A stretch of DNA of 64,000 bases from Corynebacterium dentalis. GTDB lineage: Bacteria > Actinomycetota > Actinomycetes > Mycobacteriales > Mycobacteriaceae. The notes below the pieces were generated by a model. That model had not been told where the DNA came from, ran no database searches, and saw only the letters and a program-made list of their open reading frames with translations. The stretch is taken from assembly GCF_900232865.1 (NCBI RefSeq), contig NZ_OCTS01000008.1, forward strand, positions 1 through 64,000, written 5' to 3'. This document shows positions 29,744-38,187 of this stretch, piece after piece. Position 1 is the first letter of the stretch. Each line of letters begins with the position of its first letter. The translations under genes and the position numbers were made by a program.

Positions 29744-30529
29744 CTAGCCCAGGTACTCCTCCGGAATATCCAGCGCTAGTAGATCCTCCCGCGTCCTATC
29801 GGACTTCTCCAGCACCTGCTGGCACACAAAGCGCATCTGATCCCGCGGATCAGGGATCCGGCGCTGTTCAGACATCAGCACCGTCAAAACATCCGGCCGG
29901 TCCTTGAATACGTGCCACACCAACGTGGTGGCGAGAGATTCTAGGACTAGGCCATTGGCGTGCTTTGCCTGTTGCGGGGCGTCGACACGCTTGCCGCCAC
30001 CACGAGGGCGCGCGTGCAAAGACTGCTGCCCGATGCCTACCACGGATCCATCGCGGTTCTTAATCACGCAGGTATAAGGCACGTTGCAATAACCGTCCTC
30101 GGCAACAGTATCTCGGACCCACTTTTCTAGCTCGCGGGTGAACTCCACGTCCATATATGCGCCATTGCGGCCAGGGGCCAAGTACTGGAACGTGCCCGTG
30201 CGGGTCCACACCTCATAGTCCTTGCCCAACACGCGAGCGATGATGGTGCCGAAGAGGAAATCGGTCATCGCATACAGGGTTCCACCGAAGGCAGCGCCGT
30301 GCATATTCGCATTCCACGGCGCTAATTTCAGCTCCACGCGGGCGGCGCGCCAGTCCTGGCTAATGTCCATGATGCGCACGCCGGAACCAGCCAGCGGAGG
30401 CCAAGCGTTCATAGTGTGGCGTAGGCGGTCCGGCGATTGCATGGCCCATGCGGTGATGGTGGTTGGCAATCGGGCGATCGACTTCTGTGCGTCGCGCAGT
30501 GCAGCGCGGGGATTTTGAAGCAACTTCAT
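29744..30529 (-). CDS. DUF4442 hotdog-fold thioesterase-like protein
   Basis: 261 residues from MKLLQNPRAAL. Hotdog-like core around NANMHGAAFGGTLYAMTDFL, typical of acyl-CoA thioesterase relatives (DUF4442). A C-terminal extension to EEYLG is longer than the average family member. Leaderless start: TAGACT ends 7 nt before the ATG. Divergent from the alpha/beta hydrolase, with which it shares a 58-bp promoter region. Substrate unknown. Confidence 0.75.
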   Translation of the reverse strand: MKLLQNPRAALRDAQKSIARLPTTITAWAMQSPDRLRHTMNAWPPLAGSGVRIMDISQDWRAARVELKLAPWNANMHGAAFGGTLYAMTDFLFGTIIARVLGKDYEVWTRTGTFQYLAPGRNGAYMDVEFTRELEKWVRDTVAEDGYCNVPYTCVIKNRDGSVVGIGQQSLHARPRGGGKRVDAPQQAKHANGLVLESLATTLVWHVFKDRPDVLTVLMSEQRRIPDPRDQMRFVCQQVLEKSDRTREDLLALDIPEEYLG

Positions 30530-30587
30530 TTGCACGAGTCTACCTTTTTGGCGGTGGCGTCGGATATAAAAATGTAACCTTGCGCCC
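30530..30587. promoter_or_regulatory. Divergent leaderless promoters around a dispersed repeat
   Basis: A 58-bp region holds two -10 boxes each 7 nt from its start codon: TAGACT for the minus gene (30537-30542) and TAACCT for the plus gene (30575-30580). The repeat copy at 30555-30574 sits between them, where -35 boxes or operators would be. Confidence 0.6.
30555..30574 (+). repeat. Dispersed repeat copy 10
   Basis: Core then GATATAAAAATG; between two divergent promoters. Confidence 0.75.
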
Positions 30588-31457
30588 ATGGACACGGTAA
30601 CCATCACCACGGACGACGGCCACCAACTGGTAGGCCAGTTGCTCCTCCCAGAGACAGACTCTGAAGATACGCGCGCGGCCGTGGTTCTCCACCCAGCAAC
30701 GGGTGTTAACCAGCACCTCTACCGCAAGTTCGCTGAGCACCTCATCGTCCGCGGTTGGCCCACGCTCATCTACGATCTGCGTGGTTCCGGGCTCAGTGAG
30801 CAACCTGGCGATGCGAAGAACAAGGACATGAAGATGTCCGATTGGATTCTTCACGACGTCCCCTCGGCCACACGCTGGCTGCAGGAGCGCTACCCAGATC
30901 GGAAGATCCTTGCCGTGGGCCACTCGGTGGGCGCGCACGGCATGATCGCCACCCAGCGCGATACCCACGTGGACGCGATGGTGATGGTCGCTGCACACGC
31001 GGGCATCACCCGTCTGATCAGTACGTTTGCAGAGCGCCTGCGGATCGGCGCGGTGTTCAACGTGGTCACGCCGCTGACCTACCGCTTCCTGGGTTACGTG
31101 CCCGTGGAAAAGCTCGGCATAGGTAGATCCATCCCCGCCGGCGTCATGCATCAGTGGTCCGGGTGGTCGCGAAAGCGTGGCTATTTCTTTGACGACGACA
31201 CCCTTGACCTCACCCAGCGCTTCCACCAAGCCACGGGTCCGCTGCTCTCGCTTGTCTTCACCGATGATCTCTGGGCCAATCGCGCCGCCGTGGACGTGCT
31301 GACGGACCAGGCCACACAAGCGCAGGTGGAAAAGGTGGACGTGCCCTGCGGAAAGTCCACGGAAAACGGCCCGGTGGGGCACATGGGCTTCTACCGTTCG
31401 GCAAATAGCGCGCTGTGGCCGATTGTCTCTGATTGGTTGGCAGCACAGCTGGACTAG
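30588..31457 (+). CDS. Alpha/beta hydrolase
   Basis: 289 residues. Nucleophile elbow GHSVGAHG with the catalytic Ser, and LIYDLRGSGLSEQPG as the oxyanion-side strand/loop. Expected Asp and His are provided by FTDDLWANR and GHMGFYR near the C-terminus. Related to serine aminopeptidase/lysophospholipase-like hydrolases; substrate unknown. Its stop codon TAG is part of the -10 box of the next gene. Confidence 0.85.
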   Translation: MDTVTITTDDGHQLVGQLLLPETDSEDTRAAVVLHPATGVNQHLYRKFAEHLIVRGWPTLIYDLRGSGLSEQPGDAKNKDMKMSDWILHDVPSATRWLQERYPDRKILAVGHSVGAHGMIATQRDTHVDAMVMVAAHAGITRLISTFAERLRIGAVFNVVTPLTYRFLGYVPVEKLGIGRSIPAGVMHQWSGWSRKRGYFFDDDTLDLTQRFHQATGPLLSLVFTDDLWANRAAVDVLTDQATQAQVEKVDVPCGKSTENGPVGHMGFYRSANSALWPIVSDWLAAQLD

Positions 31458-31468
31458 AATCAGGACGC
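31455..31468 (+). promoter_or_regulatory. -10 box overlapping a stop codon
   Basis: TAGAAT (31455-31460) contains the upstream TAG stop and ends 8 nt before the ATG at 31469. Confidence 0.55.
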
Positions 31469-32821
31469 ATGTCTCATACTCTGCAGCATGACTCTGCGGC
31501 GGACGCGCGCGTTCTGAACGATCCACAAATGTCCCCGCGCCTGCCACTGTTGGTTCAGCGGTTGGCGCCCGTGGTTTGGATCGTTGGCCTTATTTCCCTG
31601 GCCGTCAATATGTACCAGGGCTTCGATCACACCCAGCACTCATTCTTGCTGGATGTGGGCGTATTCCGCGACGCTGGGCGGGCTTTGCTGGATGGCAATC
31701 CGCTGTATTCCGATGACTTCCCCACCCGCAGTGGCTTCCGTTTCATCTACCCGCCGTTTGCTGCGTTGCTGTTCGCTCCGCTGGCGTGGTTGACCGAGGG
31801 TCTGATGGAGTGGCTGTGGACGCTGGGCACGTTTGCCGCGGTGTTCGGCGTGATTGCGATGGCTACCTACCGCGCAGGTCTGGGGCGTGGGGTGGATGCA
31901 CCGGCATCTGTGCAGGAAAAGGCATCGATTCTGACTCGTGGCACGTGGTGGATGTGGGCGCTGGCTTTGACTGGTTGCGCCATTAGCTTGGAGCCGATCA
32001 CCTCCCACGTGATGTACGGCCAGATCAACATTTTCCTGGTGCTGTTGGTGACCGCGGACGTCCTGGGCTTTATGCCGCGCAAGGTACATGGGCTGGGCAT
32101 CGGTATCGCTGCGGGTATCAAGATCACCCCTGCCGCGTACGCGTTGATTTTCCTGGTGCGTAAGGACTGGTGGTCGCTGGCGCGTTCGGCTGGTTTCTTC
32201 CTGGTCACGGCGGTGATAGGCTTTGCAGTTCGCACTCAGGATTCTTGGTACTTCTGGACGGTTGAGTTCTTCAATCCGGATCGTGGCGGTGCGCCACCGT
32301 ATGTCCGCAATCAGGCGCTGACCGGGTTGCTTTCCCGCGGTGGCATGAATGAGGATCTGGCGCACACCATCATGGGGCCCGGGTTCCTGGTATTCGCGGT
32401 GCTGAGCATCATTGGTGCTTGGAAGTTGGAAAAGGCTGGTCGCCCGGTGGATTCATTGCTGCTGGTGGTGCTGGGCATCGTGGTGGCTTCGCCATTGGCG
32501 GTGACGCACCACTGGGCTGGCGTGGTGTTGATGTTCGTGCTGCTTTTCCGCCCGTTGAACAAGTGGGTGTTTGGCGCGCTGGTGCTATCCATCGTGGCGC
32601 ACTTCTTCGGGTGGTACACGATCTACGGTGACGATTACTACGAGGCCGTTGACCTGCAAGGATTAGTGTTCCCGGAGTACTTCCTGGCTAATGCGCAGGG
32701 CATCACTGGCGTGCTGTTGTTCTTCGCGTTGTTCTTCACTGCGCTCAAGACACCGTCCCAGGCTGGTCCGCGAGACGGCGCGCACAGCGGGCGTTCGATT
32801 AGTCCCACCACCAGCGCCTAG
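31469..32821 (+). CDS. GT87 polyprenyl-phosphate mannosyltransferase
   Basis: 450 residues with about ten membrane helices. The first periplasmic loop LLDVGVFRDAGRALLDGNPL has the conserved acidic pair of GT-C glycosyltransferases (GT87, alpha-1,2-mannosyltransferases of lipomannan and lipoarabinomannan). SLEPITSHVMYGQINIFLVL is a second family landmark. It should use decaprenyl-phosphomannose outside the membrane to build the corynebacterial lipoglycan. Which of the several paralogues it corresponds to cannot be told. Confidence 0.85.
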   Translation: MSHTLQHDSAADARVLNDPQMSPRLPLLVQRLAPVVWIVGLISLAVNMYQGFDHTQHSFLLDVGVFRDAGRALLDGNPLYSDDFPTRSGFRFIYPPFAALLFAPLAWLTEGLMEWLWTLGTFAAVFGVIAMATYRAGLGRGVDAPASVQEKASILTRGTWWMWALALTGCAISLEPITSHVMYGQINIFLVLLVTADVLGFMPRKVHGLGIGIAAGIKITPAAYALIFLVRKDWWSLARSAGFFLVTAVIGFAVRTQDSWYFWTVEFFNPDRGGAPPYVRNQALTGLLSRGGMNEDLAHTIMGPGFLVFAVLSIIGAWKLEKAGRPVDSLLLVVLGIVVASPLAVTHHWAGVVLMFVLLFRPLNKWVFGALVLSIVAHFFGWYTIYGDDYYEAVDLQGLVFPEYFLANAQGITGVLLFFALFFTALKTPSQAGPRDGAHSGRSISPTTSA

Positions 32822-32850
32822 TTTGTCTCAGGCGCCGATAGAAATAAGGT

Positions 32851-33699
32851 ATGCAGTTTTCTCGTGTTGTGATTGATCGTCTCCGCTGGGTGCGGGCAGG
32901 TGTGCTTGCCGGGCTGGTCGCGGTGAGTTGTGTCCTCGTGTCTGGTTGCTCGGCCGTGCTTGATGAGCTTGGATATTCGACGCCAAGCTCCATCACCACC
33001 CTGCCCAATTCCGAGCCCCAGCAGGAGGGCGGCCTAGAGGATCCGAATGCTTCTCCCTCGCCTAGCTCAGTGGATACCCCAGAACCTTCCCCCGCCCCGG
33101 TGGAAGAGGAGCTGGATGAGGGCGAGTTAGGCGTCGGGAATCAGGGCGATCACGCCACCGCGATGCGCAACCTCCTGGCCACCTTGGAGGTTAAGGGGAG
33201 GGCGCCGAAGACGGGCTACTCTCGCGACCAGTTTGGACAGCGGTGGAAAGACATCGACAGAAACGGCTGTGACCAGCGCAATGACGTGCTGCAGCGGGAC
33301 CTGCACAACATTGATGCGCCGAAGGGGTGCAAGGTGCTCAGCGGTGTGCTGGAGGATCCGTACACCGGCACTACGATCAACTTCCTGCGCGGGCAGGACA
33401 CCTCTGCGATGGTGCAGATTGATCACGTGGTGGCCATGGCTGATGCGTGGCAAAAGGGCGCCCAGCAGCTCTCGGCGGAGCGTCGCGAGCAGTTCGCCAA
33501 TGATCCGCTGAACCTCCTGGCGGTGGATGGTCCAGCAAACCAGCAAAAGGGTGCGGGAGATGCGGCCACCTGGCTACCGGCGAACAAGGCGTTTCGGTGC
33601 CAGTACGTGAGCATTCAAATCCAGGTGAAGGCGGAGTATCAACTGTGGGTCACGCCCGCTGAGTACGATGCCATGGATCGGGAGTTAGGGCGCTGCTAG
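32851..33699 (+). CDS. Secreted HNH (DUF1524/GmrSD_C-type) nuclease lipoprotein
   Basis: 282 residues. Lipoprotein signal (AGVLAGLVAVSCVLVSGC), a Ser/Pro/Glu-rich linker (35-105), then an HNH domain: GYSRDQFG, DPYTGTTINF, IDHVVAMADAW with the catalytic His, and NDPLNLLAVDGPANQQKG. Paired Cys (CDQ, GCK, FRC) suggest disulfides outside the cell. Such proteins are common secreted nucleases in actinobacteria, perhaps for nutrient scavenging or DNA handling. A repeat core (32978) lies just after the lipobox. Confidence 0.88.
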   Translation: MQFSRVVIDRLRWVRAGVLAGLVAVSCVLVSGCSAVLDELGYSTPSSITTLPNSEPQQEGGLEDPNASPSPSSVDTPEPSPAPVEEELDEGELGVGNQGDHATAMRNLLATLEVKGRAPKTGYSRDQFGQRWKDIDRNGCDQRNDVLQRDLHNIDAPKGCKVLSGVLEDPYTGTTINFLRGQDTSAMVQIDHVVAMADAWQKGAQQLSAERREQFANDPLNLLAVDGPANQQKGAGDAATWLPANKAFRCQYVSIQIQVKAEYQLWVTPAEYDAMDRELGRC

Positions 33700-33840
33700 C
33701 AGCTCTGCGGATCTGACTCCCAGGAATGGCGGACTAGCTCCTCGAGGACGTTCATATCAATGTCCTCGAGCTTGTTCACGTACACGCATCCGGCGCCGCG
33801 TGAAAAACGCTTGTGCGCTTTGGCTGGTCTATCTCCGCGG
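33696..33840 (-). pseudogene. 3' fragment of a DUF1801-like gene
   Basis: The frame ends GAGCVYVNKLEDIDMNVLEE plus about 12 residues, matching the C-terminal end of DUF1801 proteins. No upstream part exists: the sequence becomes the 3' end of the glycosylase gene. It looks like the tail of a gene left after a deletion. It sits convergent to the nuclease gene. Confidence 0.5.
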
Positions 33841-34422
33841 GGTGGTGACCGTCTTATCCCCGGGGATCCAGAACCGCAGTGGCGCGTCCGCATTTTTGGT
33901 GATGCCAATGCGTGGACCCACTCGAAACTCGGGCACGCTGACACCCTCGTGGAGATAGAGGGCATTGTCCGAAACGGGCTGATCAAGATCAAAAGGCTCC
34001 TCCACCTGCCCCACCTCAAGCCCATTGAGGTTCAGGTCAAACCCCATCGTACTGCCGAGATTCCCTGGTCCGCGCGCGAGTGCTTCGTCAACAGGCTTTG
34101 TGCCCCTTCGCTCGCGCACCACGTCCATCCCTGCGAGCACCCGTGCGCCGCGCAGCAGCACTCCGCCTGCGGTGCCGTCTGGACTGCACACGAGGTTGCC
34201 CGCTCGGTGGATGCCGTAGCTGGCATACACGTATAGGTGGCTGGGTGGGCCGAACATGGTTGCGCACCGTGGGGTGAGACCTTTGTATGCGTGCGACGCC
34301 GGATCCGCCTCCCCCAGGTAGGCCTCCACCTCAGTGAGTTGCACGGCCACGGGTCCGTGGCGGAGCACCGCCCCGAGAAGCTGTGGGGCGACGATATCGG
34401 CTGGCTGATTGAAGTCGATCAC
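33829..34422 (-). CDS. mpg: DNA-3-methyladenine glycosylase, AAG/MPG family
   Basis: 197 residues from a GTG at 34422. Family motifs: LTEVEAYLGEADPASHAYKG with the catalytic Glu, YVYASYGIHRAGNLVC, GVLLRGARVL and ARGPGNL. It excises alkylated and deaminated purines by hydrolysing the glycosidic bond. Full length for bacterial members. It lies 3 bp from the transporter gene upstream, so probably co-transcribed. Confidence 0.93.
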   Translation of the reverse strand: MIDFNQPADIVAPQLLGAVLRHGPVAVQLTEVEAYLGEADPASHAYKGLTPRCATMFGPPSHLYVYASYGIHRAGNLVCSPDGTAGGVLLRGARVLAGMDVVRERRGTKPVDEALARGPGNLGSTMGFDLNLNGLEVGQVEEPFDLDQPVSDNALYLHEGVSVPEFRVGPRIGITKNADAPLRFWIPGDKTVTTPRR

Positions 34423-34425
34423 TGA

Positions 34426-35439
34426 CTAGCCCACCAGCCGAACCATCGCCACGCCCACCAGCATCACCAGCAGTCCGGCGATTTTGGCCTTGGTCACCGG
34501 CACGCGCGGCGCTCCCATCAGCCCAAAGCGATCCACCAGCAGGGAGCCCACCATCGTGCCCATCAGTGTGGCGATGACTGTCATCCCCGTGCCGATCTGA
34601 GCCACCAAGATGGCTTGAGTGGTGACAAAAATCGCGCCGATGAAGCCGCCAATCCACATCCACGGCGGGTTCTTTTCGCTCTGCGCATCCTTTTCATGTG
34701 AAGCCGGAAGACGCTTGACCTTCAGCGGTTGTCTGCCAACAATCACCAGCACGGCAAGCACTGCCACGCCCACCGCGAAGCTGACCGTCGCGGCACGCAC
34801 GGGTGAGTTCAACAGCTGGCCGAGGTGAGAATTGATCGTCGCCTGTGCTGCAACGAAGCCGCCGATGCACACGCCGAGGAGTCTCCACAGCCACACCTCG
34901 GGCCCGCGCATGGCGTGTGATTCGGGCGAGTTTGGCGTCGTAATAGAAGACGAGGAAGTGGCGCGGCGTGGACGAACCACACCCACGGCGATGAGCACGC
35001 CCAGAATCACCAGCACAGCACCCAGAATGCGCGGTGCAGTGAGGGAAGATTGCGGAGCATGGAACAGGCCAAAGTGGTCGATGAGCAGGCCAGATATGAT
35101 CTGCCCGGCGATCGGCAACACCACCGTCTGCAGCGCGCCGAGGCGCGGGAAGAGCAGGATATTTCCCAGGAGCATGGCCACGCCCGCCACACCGCCCAAC
35201 CAGATCCACCATGGCGCAGAGCCGTAGTCCGGACCGGTGCCGCCGTGCAGGTCGATGATCCCGGGAAGTACCGCGCCCGTCGCCACCAAAGAAGCGACCG
35301 TCAGCAGGGTAAACCCGATGGAAAACGAGTAGAAGATGGCGGAAAGTGGGGCGCCGACGCTCAACTTCAGCCTGGTGTTCGCCGCAGTTTGGATGGGGAG
35401 AAGGCAACCGACGAGGATTCCGCACGCGACCAACAACAT
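34426..35439 (-). CDS. DMT-family transporter, two DUF606 halves
   Basis: 337 residues, ten helices, made of two homologous halves (LLVACGILVGCLLPIQTAAN and LWRLLGVCIGGFVAAQATIN begin each). Each half ends with QIISGLLIDHFGL or TMVGSLLVDRFGL. This is the YdcZ/DUF606 branch of the drug/metabolite superfamily; substrate unknown. Start chosen at 35439 because TATAGT ends 7 nt before that ATG (leaderless). A weak dispersed repeat (34933) encodes SSSITTPN in the inter-half loop. Confidence 0.85.
   Translation of the reverse strand: MLLVACGILVGCLLPIQTAANTRLKLSVGAPLSAIFYSFSIGFTLLTVASLVATGAVLPGIIDLHGGTGPDYGSAPWWIWLGGVAGVAMLLGNILLFPRLGALQTVVLPIAGQIISGLLIDHFGLFHAPQSSLTAPRILGAVLVILGVLIAVGVVRPRRATSSSSITTPNSPESHAMRGPEVWLWRLLGVCIGGFVAAQATINSHLGQLLNSPVRAATVSFAVGVAVLAVLVIVGRQPLKVKRLPASHEKDAQSEKNPPWMWIGGFIGAIFVTTQAILVAQIGTGMTVIATLMGTMVGSLLVDRFGLMGAPRVPVTKAKIAGLLVMLVGVAMVRLVG
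34933..34952 (+). repeat. Dispersed repeat copy 11 (weak tail)
   Basis: Core then TAATAGAAGACG; in the DMT transporter loop. Confidence 0.55.
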
Positions 35440-35518
35440 AGATCGAACTATAGTTCCCGCACTATGCGGGCGTAGAAGTGGTGGGTAGGGGGGCGCGTCG
35501 GCCAAAATGTCCTAAAAG

Positions 35519-35537
35519 TGGACAGCTTGGTCTATTC
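35519..35537 (+). promoter_or_regulatory. McbR-type operator overlapping the metB promoter
   Basis: TGGAC - 6 nt - GTCTA (35519-35534) differs by one base from TAGAC-N6-GTCTA, the binding site of the methionine repressor McbR in C. glutamicum. TATTCT (35532-35537) is a plausible -10, so binding would block transcription. Confidence 0.7.
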
Positions 35538-35618
35538 TGGGGCACGATACCTTGCAACCTTGCACTCGACGCGCACCATCGCTCGAGATGCACTCCGATA
35601 CGCACCAAAGGAGCCGCC

Positions 35619-36791
35619 ATGGCAACGGACAACTCTCAGGCGAACAACTCGGGCTTCGATACCGCAGCAATTCACGCGGGCTACGAGCCAGACCAGGCCA
35701 TGGGATCCATCAACGTTCCCATCTACGCCTCCACCACGTTTGCGCAGAACGCTCCCAACGATCTGCGCGGAGGTTTCGAATACGGCCGTGTGGCCAACCC
35801 CACCGTCGCGAGCCTGGCCAAGACCATCGCTGCACTTGAGGGCGCGGAGTTCGGCAAGGTCTTCGCCTCCGGCATGGCCGCCACGGACATTATCTTGCGC
35901 GCGATCCTGCGCCCCGGCGATCACCTGATCATGGGCCACGATGCCTACGGTGGCACCTATCGCCTCATCGATTCCGTCTTTACCCAATGGGGTATCGAGT
36001 TCAGCGTGGTGGACACCACTAAGCCGCAGCAGGTGGCAGACGCACTGCGGGACAACACCAAGGTCGTCTGGTTGGAGACCCCCACCAATCCGCTGCTGGC
36101 CATTACTGATGTGGCCGAGGTGGCGCGCAAGATCAAGGGATCCGACGCCACACTCATCGTGGACAACACATTCTGCAGCCCCTACCTGCAGCGCCCCCTC
36201 GAGCTCGGCGCGGACGTGGTGGTGCACTCGACCACCAAGTACATCGGTGGGCATTCGGACGTGGTCGGCGGGGCAGTCGTGCACAACAGCGCCGAGTTGG
36301 ATGAGGCGGTCGATTTCCTCCTCGGTGGTGCGGGGCCCATCGCCTCTCCTTTCGACGCCTACCTGAACGCACGTGGAGTCAAGACCCTGGGCGTGCGCAT
36401 GGACCGGCATTGCCAGAACGCGCAGACCATCGCGGAGTTCCTAGAAGCACGCGAGGAAGTTGCCGAGGTGCTGTACCCAGGACTTGAATCGCACCCGGAT
36501 CATGAGATCGCTGCACGTCAGGGCACGGGTAAGGGCTTCGGTGGAATGATCTCCGTGCGGATGGGCAGCGAGGACGCTGCGCTTAAGTTCTGTCAGTCCA
36601 CGGAACTGTTCTGCCTGGCGGAATCCTTGGGTGGCGTGGAATCACTGCTGGAGCATCCTGCGACGATGACCCACCAGTCCGTGGCCGGCTCCCAGCTGGA
36701 GGTCCCTCGCGACTTGGTGCGACTGTCTGTGGGTATCGAAAATATTGAGGATCTGCTGGAGGATATTGAAGCTGCACTGAAGAAGCTGTAG
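35619..36791 (+). CDS. metB: Cystathionine gamma-synthase
   Basis: 390 residues. PLP enzyme of the Cys/Met metabolism family: PLP lysine K207 in STTKYIGGHSD, EYGRVANPT and ASGMAATD phosphate-loop residues, LETPTNPLLAITD. It condenses an activated homoserine with cysteine to cystathionine in methionine synthesis. AAAGGAG lies 7 nt before the ATG, with an approximately 80-nt leader. The McbR-like operator supports methionine regulation. A cystathionine gamma-lyase role cannot be excluded by sequence alone. Confidence 0.9.
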   Translation: MATDNSQANNSGFDTAAIHAGYEPDQAMGSINVPIYASTTFAQNAPNDLRGGFEYGRVANPTVASLAKTIAALEGAEFGKVFASGMAATDIILRAILRPGDHLIMGHDAYGGTYRLIDSVFTQWGIEFSVVDTTKPQQVADALRDNTKVVWLETPTNPLLAITDVAEVARKIKGSDATLIVDNTFCSPYLQRPLELGADVVVHSTTKYIGGHSDVVGGAVVHNSAELDEAVDFLLGGAGPIASPFDAYLNARGVKTLGVRMDRHCQNAQTIAEFLEAREEVAEVLYPGLESHPDHEIAARQGTGKGFGGMISVRMGSEDAALKFCQSTELFCLAESLGGVESLLEHPATMTHQSVAGSQLEVPRDLVRLSVGIENIEDLLEDIEAALKKL

Positions 36792-36815
36792 CCATTTGCG
36801 GGTAACCTCGGGTAC

Positions 36816-37385
36816 ATGTCTGACAACACTGAAAACCAGTCCTCGTCTTATGATCCGAACCGCGTTACCCACATCCGCCCGGAGCGCCCGGCGGAAGTAG
36901 GGGTTATCAATGCTCTGGTGATGCAGGCCTTCGCCGATAATCCCGGTGGAGACGGACACCAGAGCTTCATGGTGGAAAAGCTCCGCGATGCAGGTCAGCT
37001 GACCTTTAGCTTCGTGTCCATCAACGAAGGTCGCCCAGTGGGACACGTCTCCGTGCTGCCCGTCACTGTCACCACCGATCAGGGCAAGACGGAAATCTCT
37101 GACGTCTATGCCATCGGCCCCGTGGCAGTTCTTCCTGATCTGCAGGATGCCGGCCAGGGCGCTGCGCTGGTCAACCACGCTGTGGGAGCACTGCACGGCC
37201 TCGGTGCCAAGGCAGTTGTGGCCTATGGTTACGAAGATTTCTTCTCCCGCTTCGGATTCACCCAGGCCGAAGGCCTCGAGTTCCCCGCCGGTGATTCCGC
37301 CAAGCTGCAGATCCTGAATCTTACCGAGGATGAACTGACCTCCGGCACGGTGACGTACCCAGAGGCATTCGAAGCTGCACTCTAA
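36816..37385 (+). CDS. GNAT-family N-acetyltransferase
   Basis: 189 residues. GNAT fold with a degenerate acetyl-CoA loop at AVLPDLQDAGQGAALVNHAV and the family-specific FFSRFGFTQAEGLEFP. Related to YhbS-like acetyltransferases. Leaderless: TAACCT (36803-36808) ends 7 nt before the ATG. Substrate unknown. Confidence 0.85.
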   Translation: MSDNTENQSSSYDPNRVTHIRPERPAEVGVINALVMQAFADNPGGDGHQSFMVEKLRDAGQLTFSFVSINEGRPVGHVSVLPVTVTTDQGKTEISDVYAIGPVAVLPDLQDAGQGAALVNHAVGALHGLGAKAVVAYGYEDFFSRFGFTQAEGLEFPAGDSAKLQILNLTEDELTSGTVTYPEAFEAAL

Positions 37386-37388
37386 GCG

Positions 37389-38159
37389 TTAGTTGTAGCC
37401 CAGCTGGTCGAAAATCTGGGTCATCTGATACTCGCCACCTTGGACATATTCGATCCGCAGACTCACTGCCTGGCTCGGATTGGCGATGATCAGCGTCTGC
37501 ATGCCTGACTCGTTGCCCACCATCGCGGCGAAGTTATCTGGAGTATCCGAAACGATGCTGTGATGCGCGCTGTCCTTGGCATCACTGACCACACTGTTGG
37601 TGTAGTTCGCGACATCCAGCACATCGATGGACTCTAACGCCCAAGCGGAATCTGCCGCTCCCGTGCAGTTCACACCGCGCAGGTAGTCGCCTGATTCCTC
37701 ATCGTCGCCAGGCTGTTCCAGCGTGAACCCAGATTCCTCGCACTCCGCGAGCCACCCATCGAGGTTGACTGGCAGATTCTTGCGGAAGTAATCCGGCAGA
37801 GAGTCATCCGCCGCGTTGGTGCGTAGCTGCGCGCTGGGAAACTGCGGTGAATCGTCGCTGTTCGGCGCCAAGCCTTGCGTAGATTCCGAACTGCTTTCAG
37901 AGCTACCAGGGCTGGTATCGCCTTCGCTTTGGGCGACGATGGAGAAAACGAAAGCTCCCACATAAATCATCACCACGATCACCGCCAGAACGATGAACGT
38001 GATCAGCGCGGGAATGTTGGCCTTGTGCGCGGTACCGCCTGGTGGCAGGCCATATTGATTCTGCCGGGGATCGATGTTGGCGGGCTGTTGAGGGAAAGGC
38101 TGACCCTGCCCAGGGGGCGTGGAACCATGATGGTGATATCCGTGGGGATTGTGGTTCAC
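37389..38159 (-). CDS. Membrane protein, paralogue of the upstream gene
   Basis: 256 residues if started at the GTG at 38159, which has AGGAGG 7 nt upstream; an ATG at 38213 would overlap the neighbour. His/Gln/Pro-rich cytoplasmic N-terminus, one membrane helix (LITFIVLAVIVVMIYVGAFV), a Ser-rich stalk and a C-terminal extracellular domain with two Cys (AECEESGF, GVNCTGA). That domain shares DDSLPDYF, WALESIDVLDVA and TLIIANPS with the upstream product, indicating tandem duplication. Function unknown. Confidence 0.8.
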   Translation of the reverse strand: MNHNPHGYHHHGSTPPGQGQPFPQQPANIDPRQNQYGLPPGGTAHKANIPALITFIVLAVIVVMIYVGAFVFSIVAQSEGDTSPGSSESSSESTQGLAPNSDDSPQFPSAQLRTNAADDSLPDYFRKNLPVNLDGWLAECEESGFTLEQPGDDEESGDYLRGVNCTGAADSAWALESIDVLDVANYTNSVVSDAKDSAHHSIVSDTPDNFAAMVGNESGMQTLIIANPSQAVSLRIEYVQGGEYQMTQIFDQLGYN

Positions 38160-38187
38160 TTGCGTACCTCCTGGGCGGGCAATCCGT

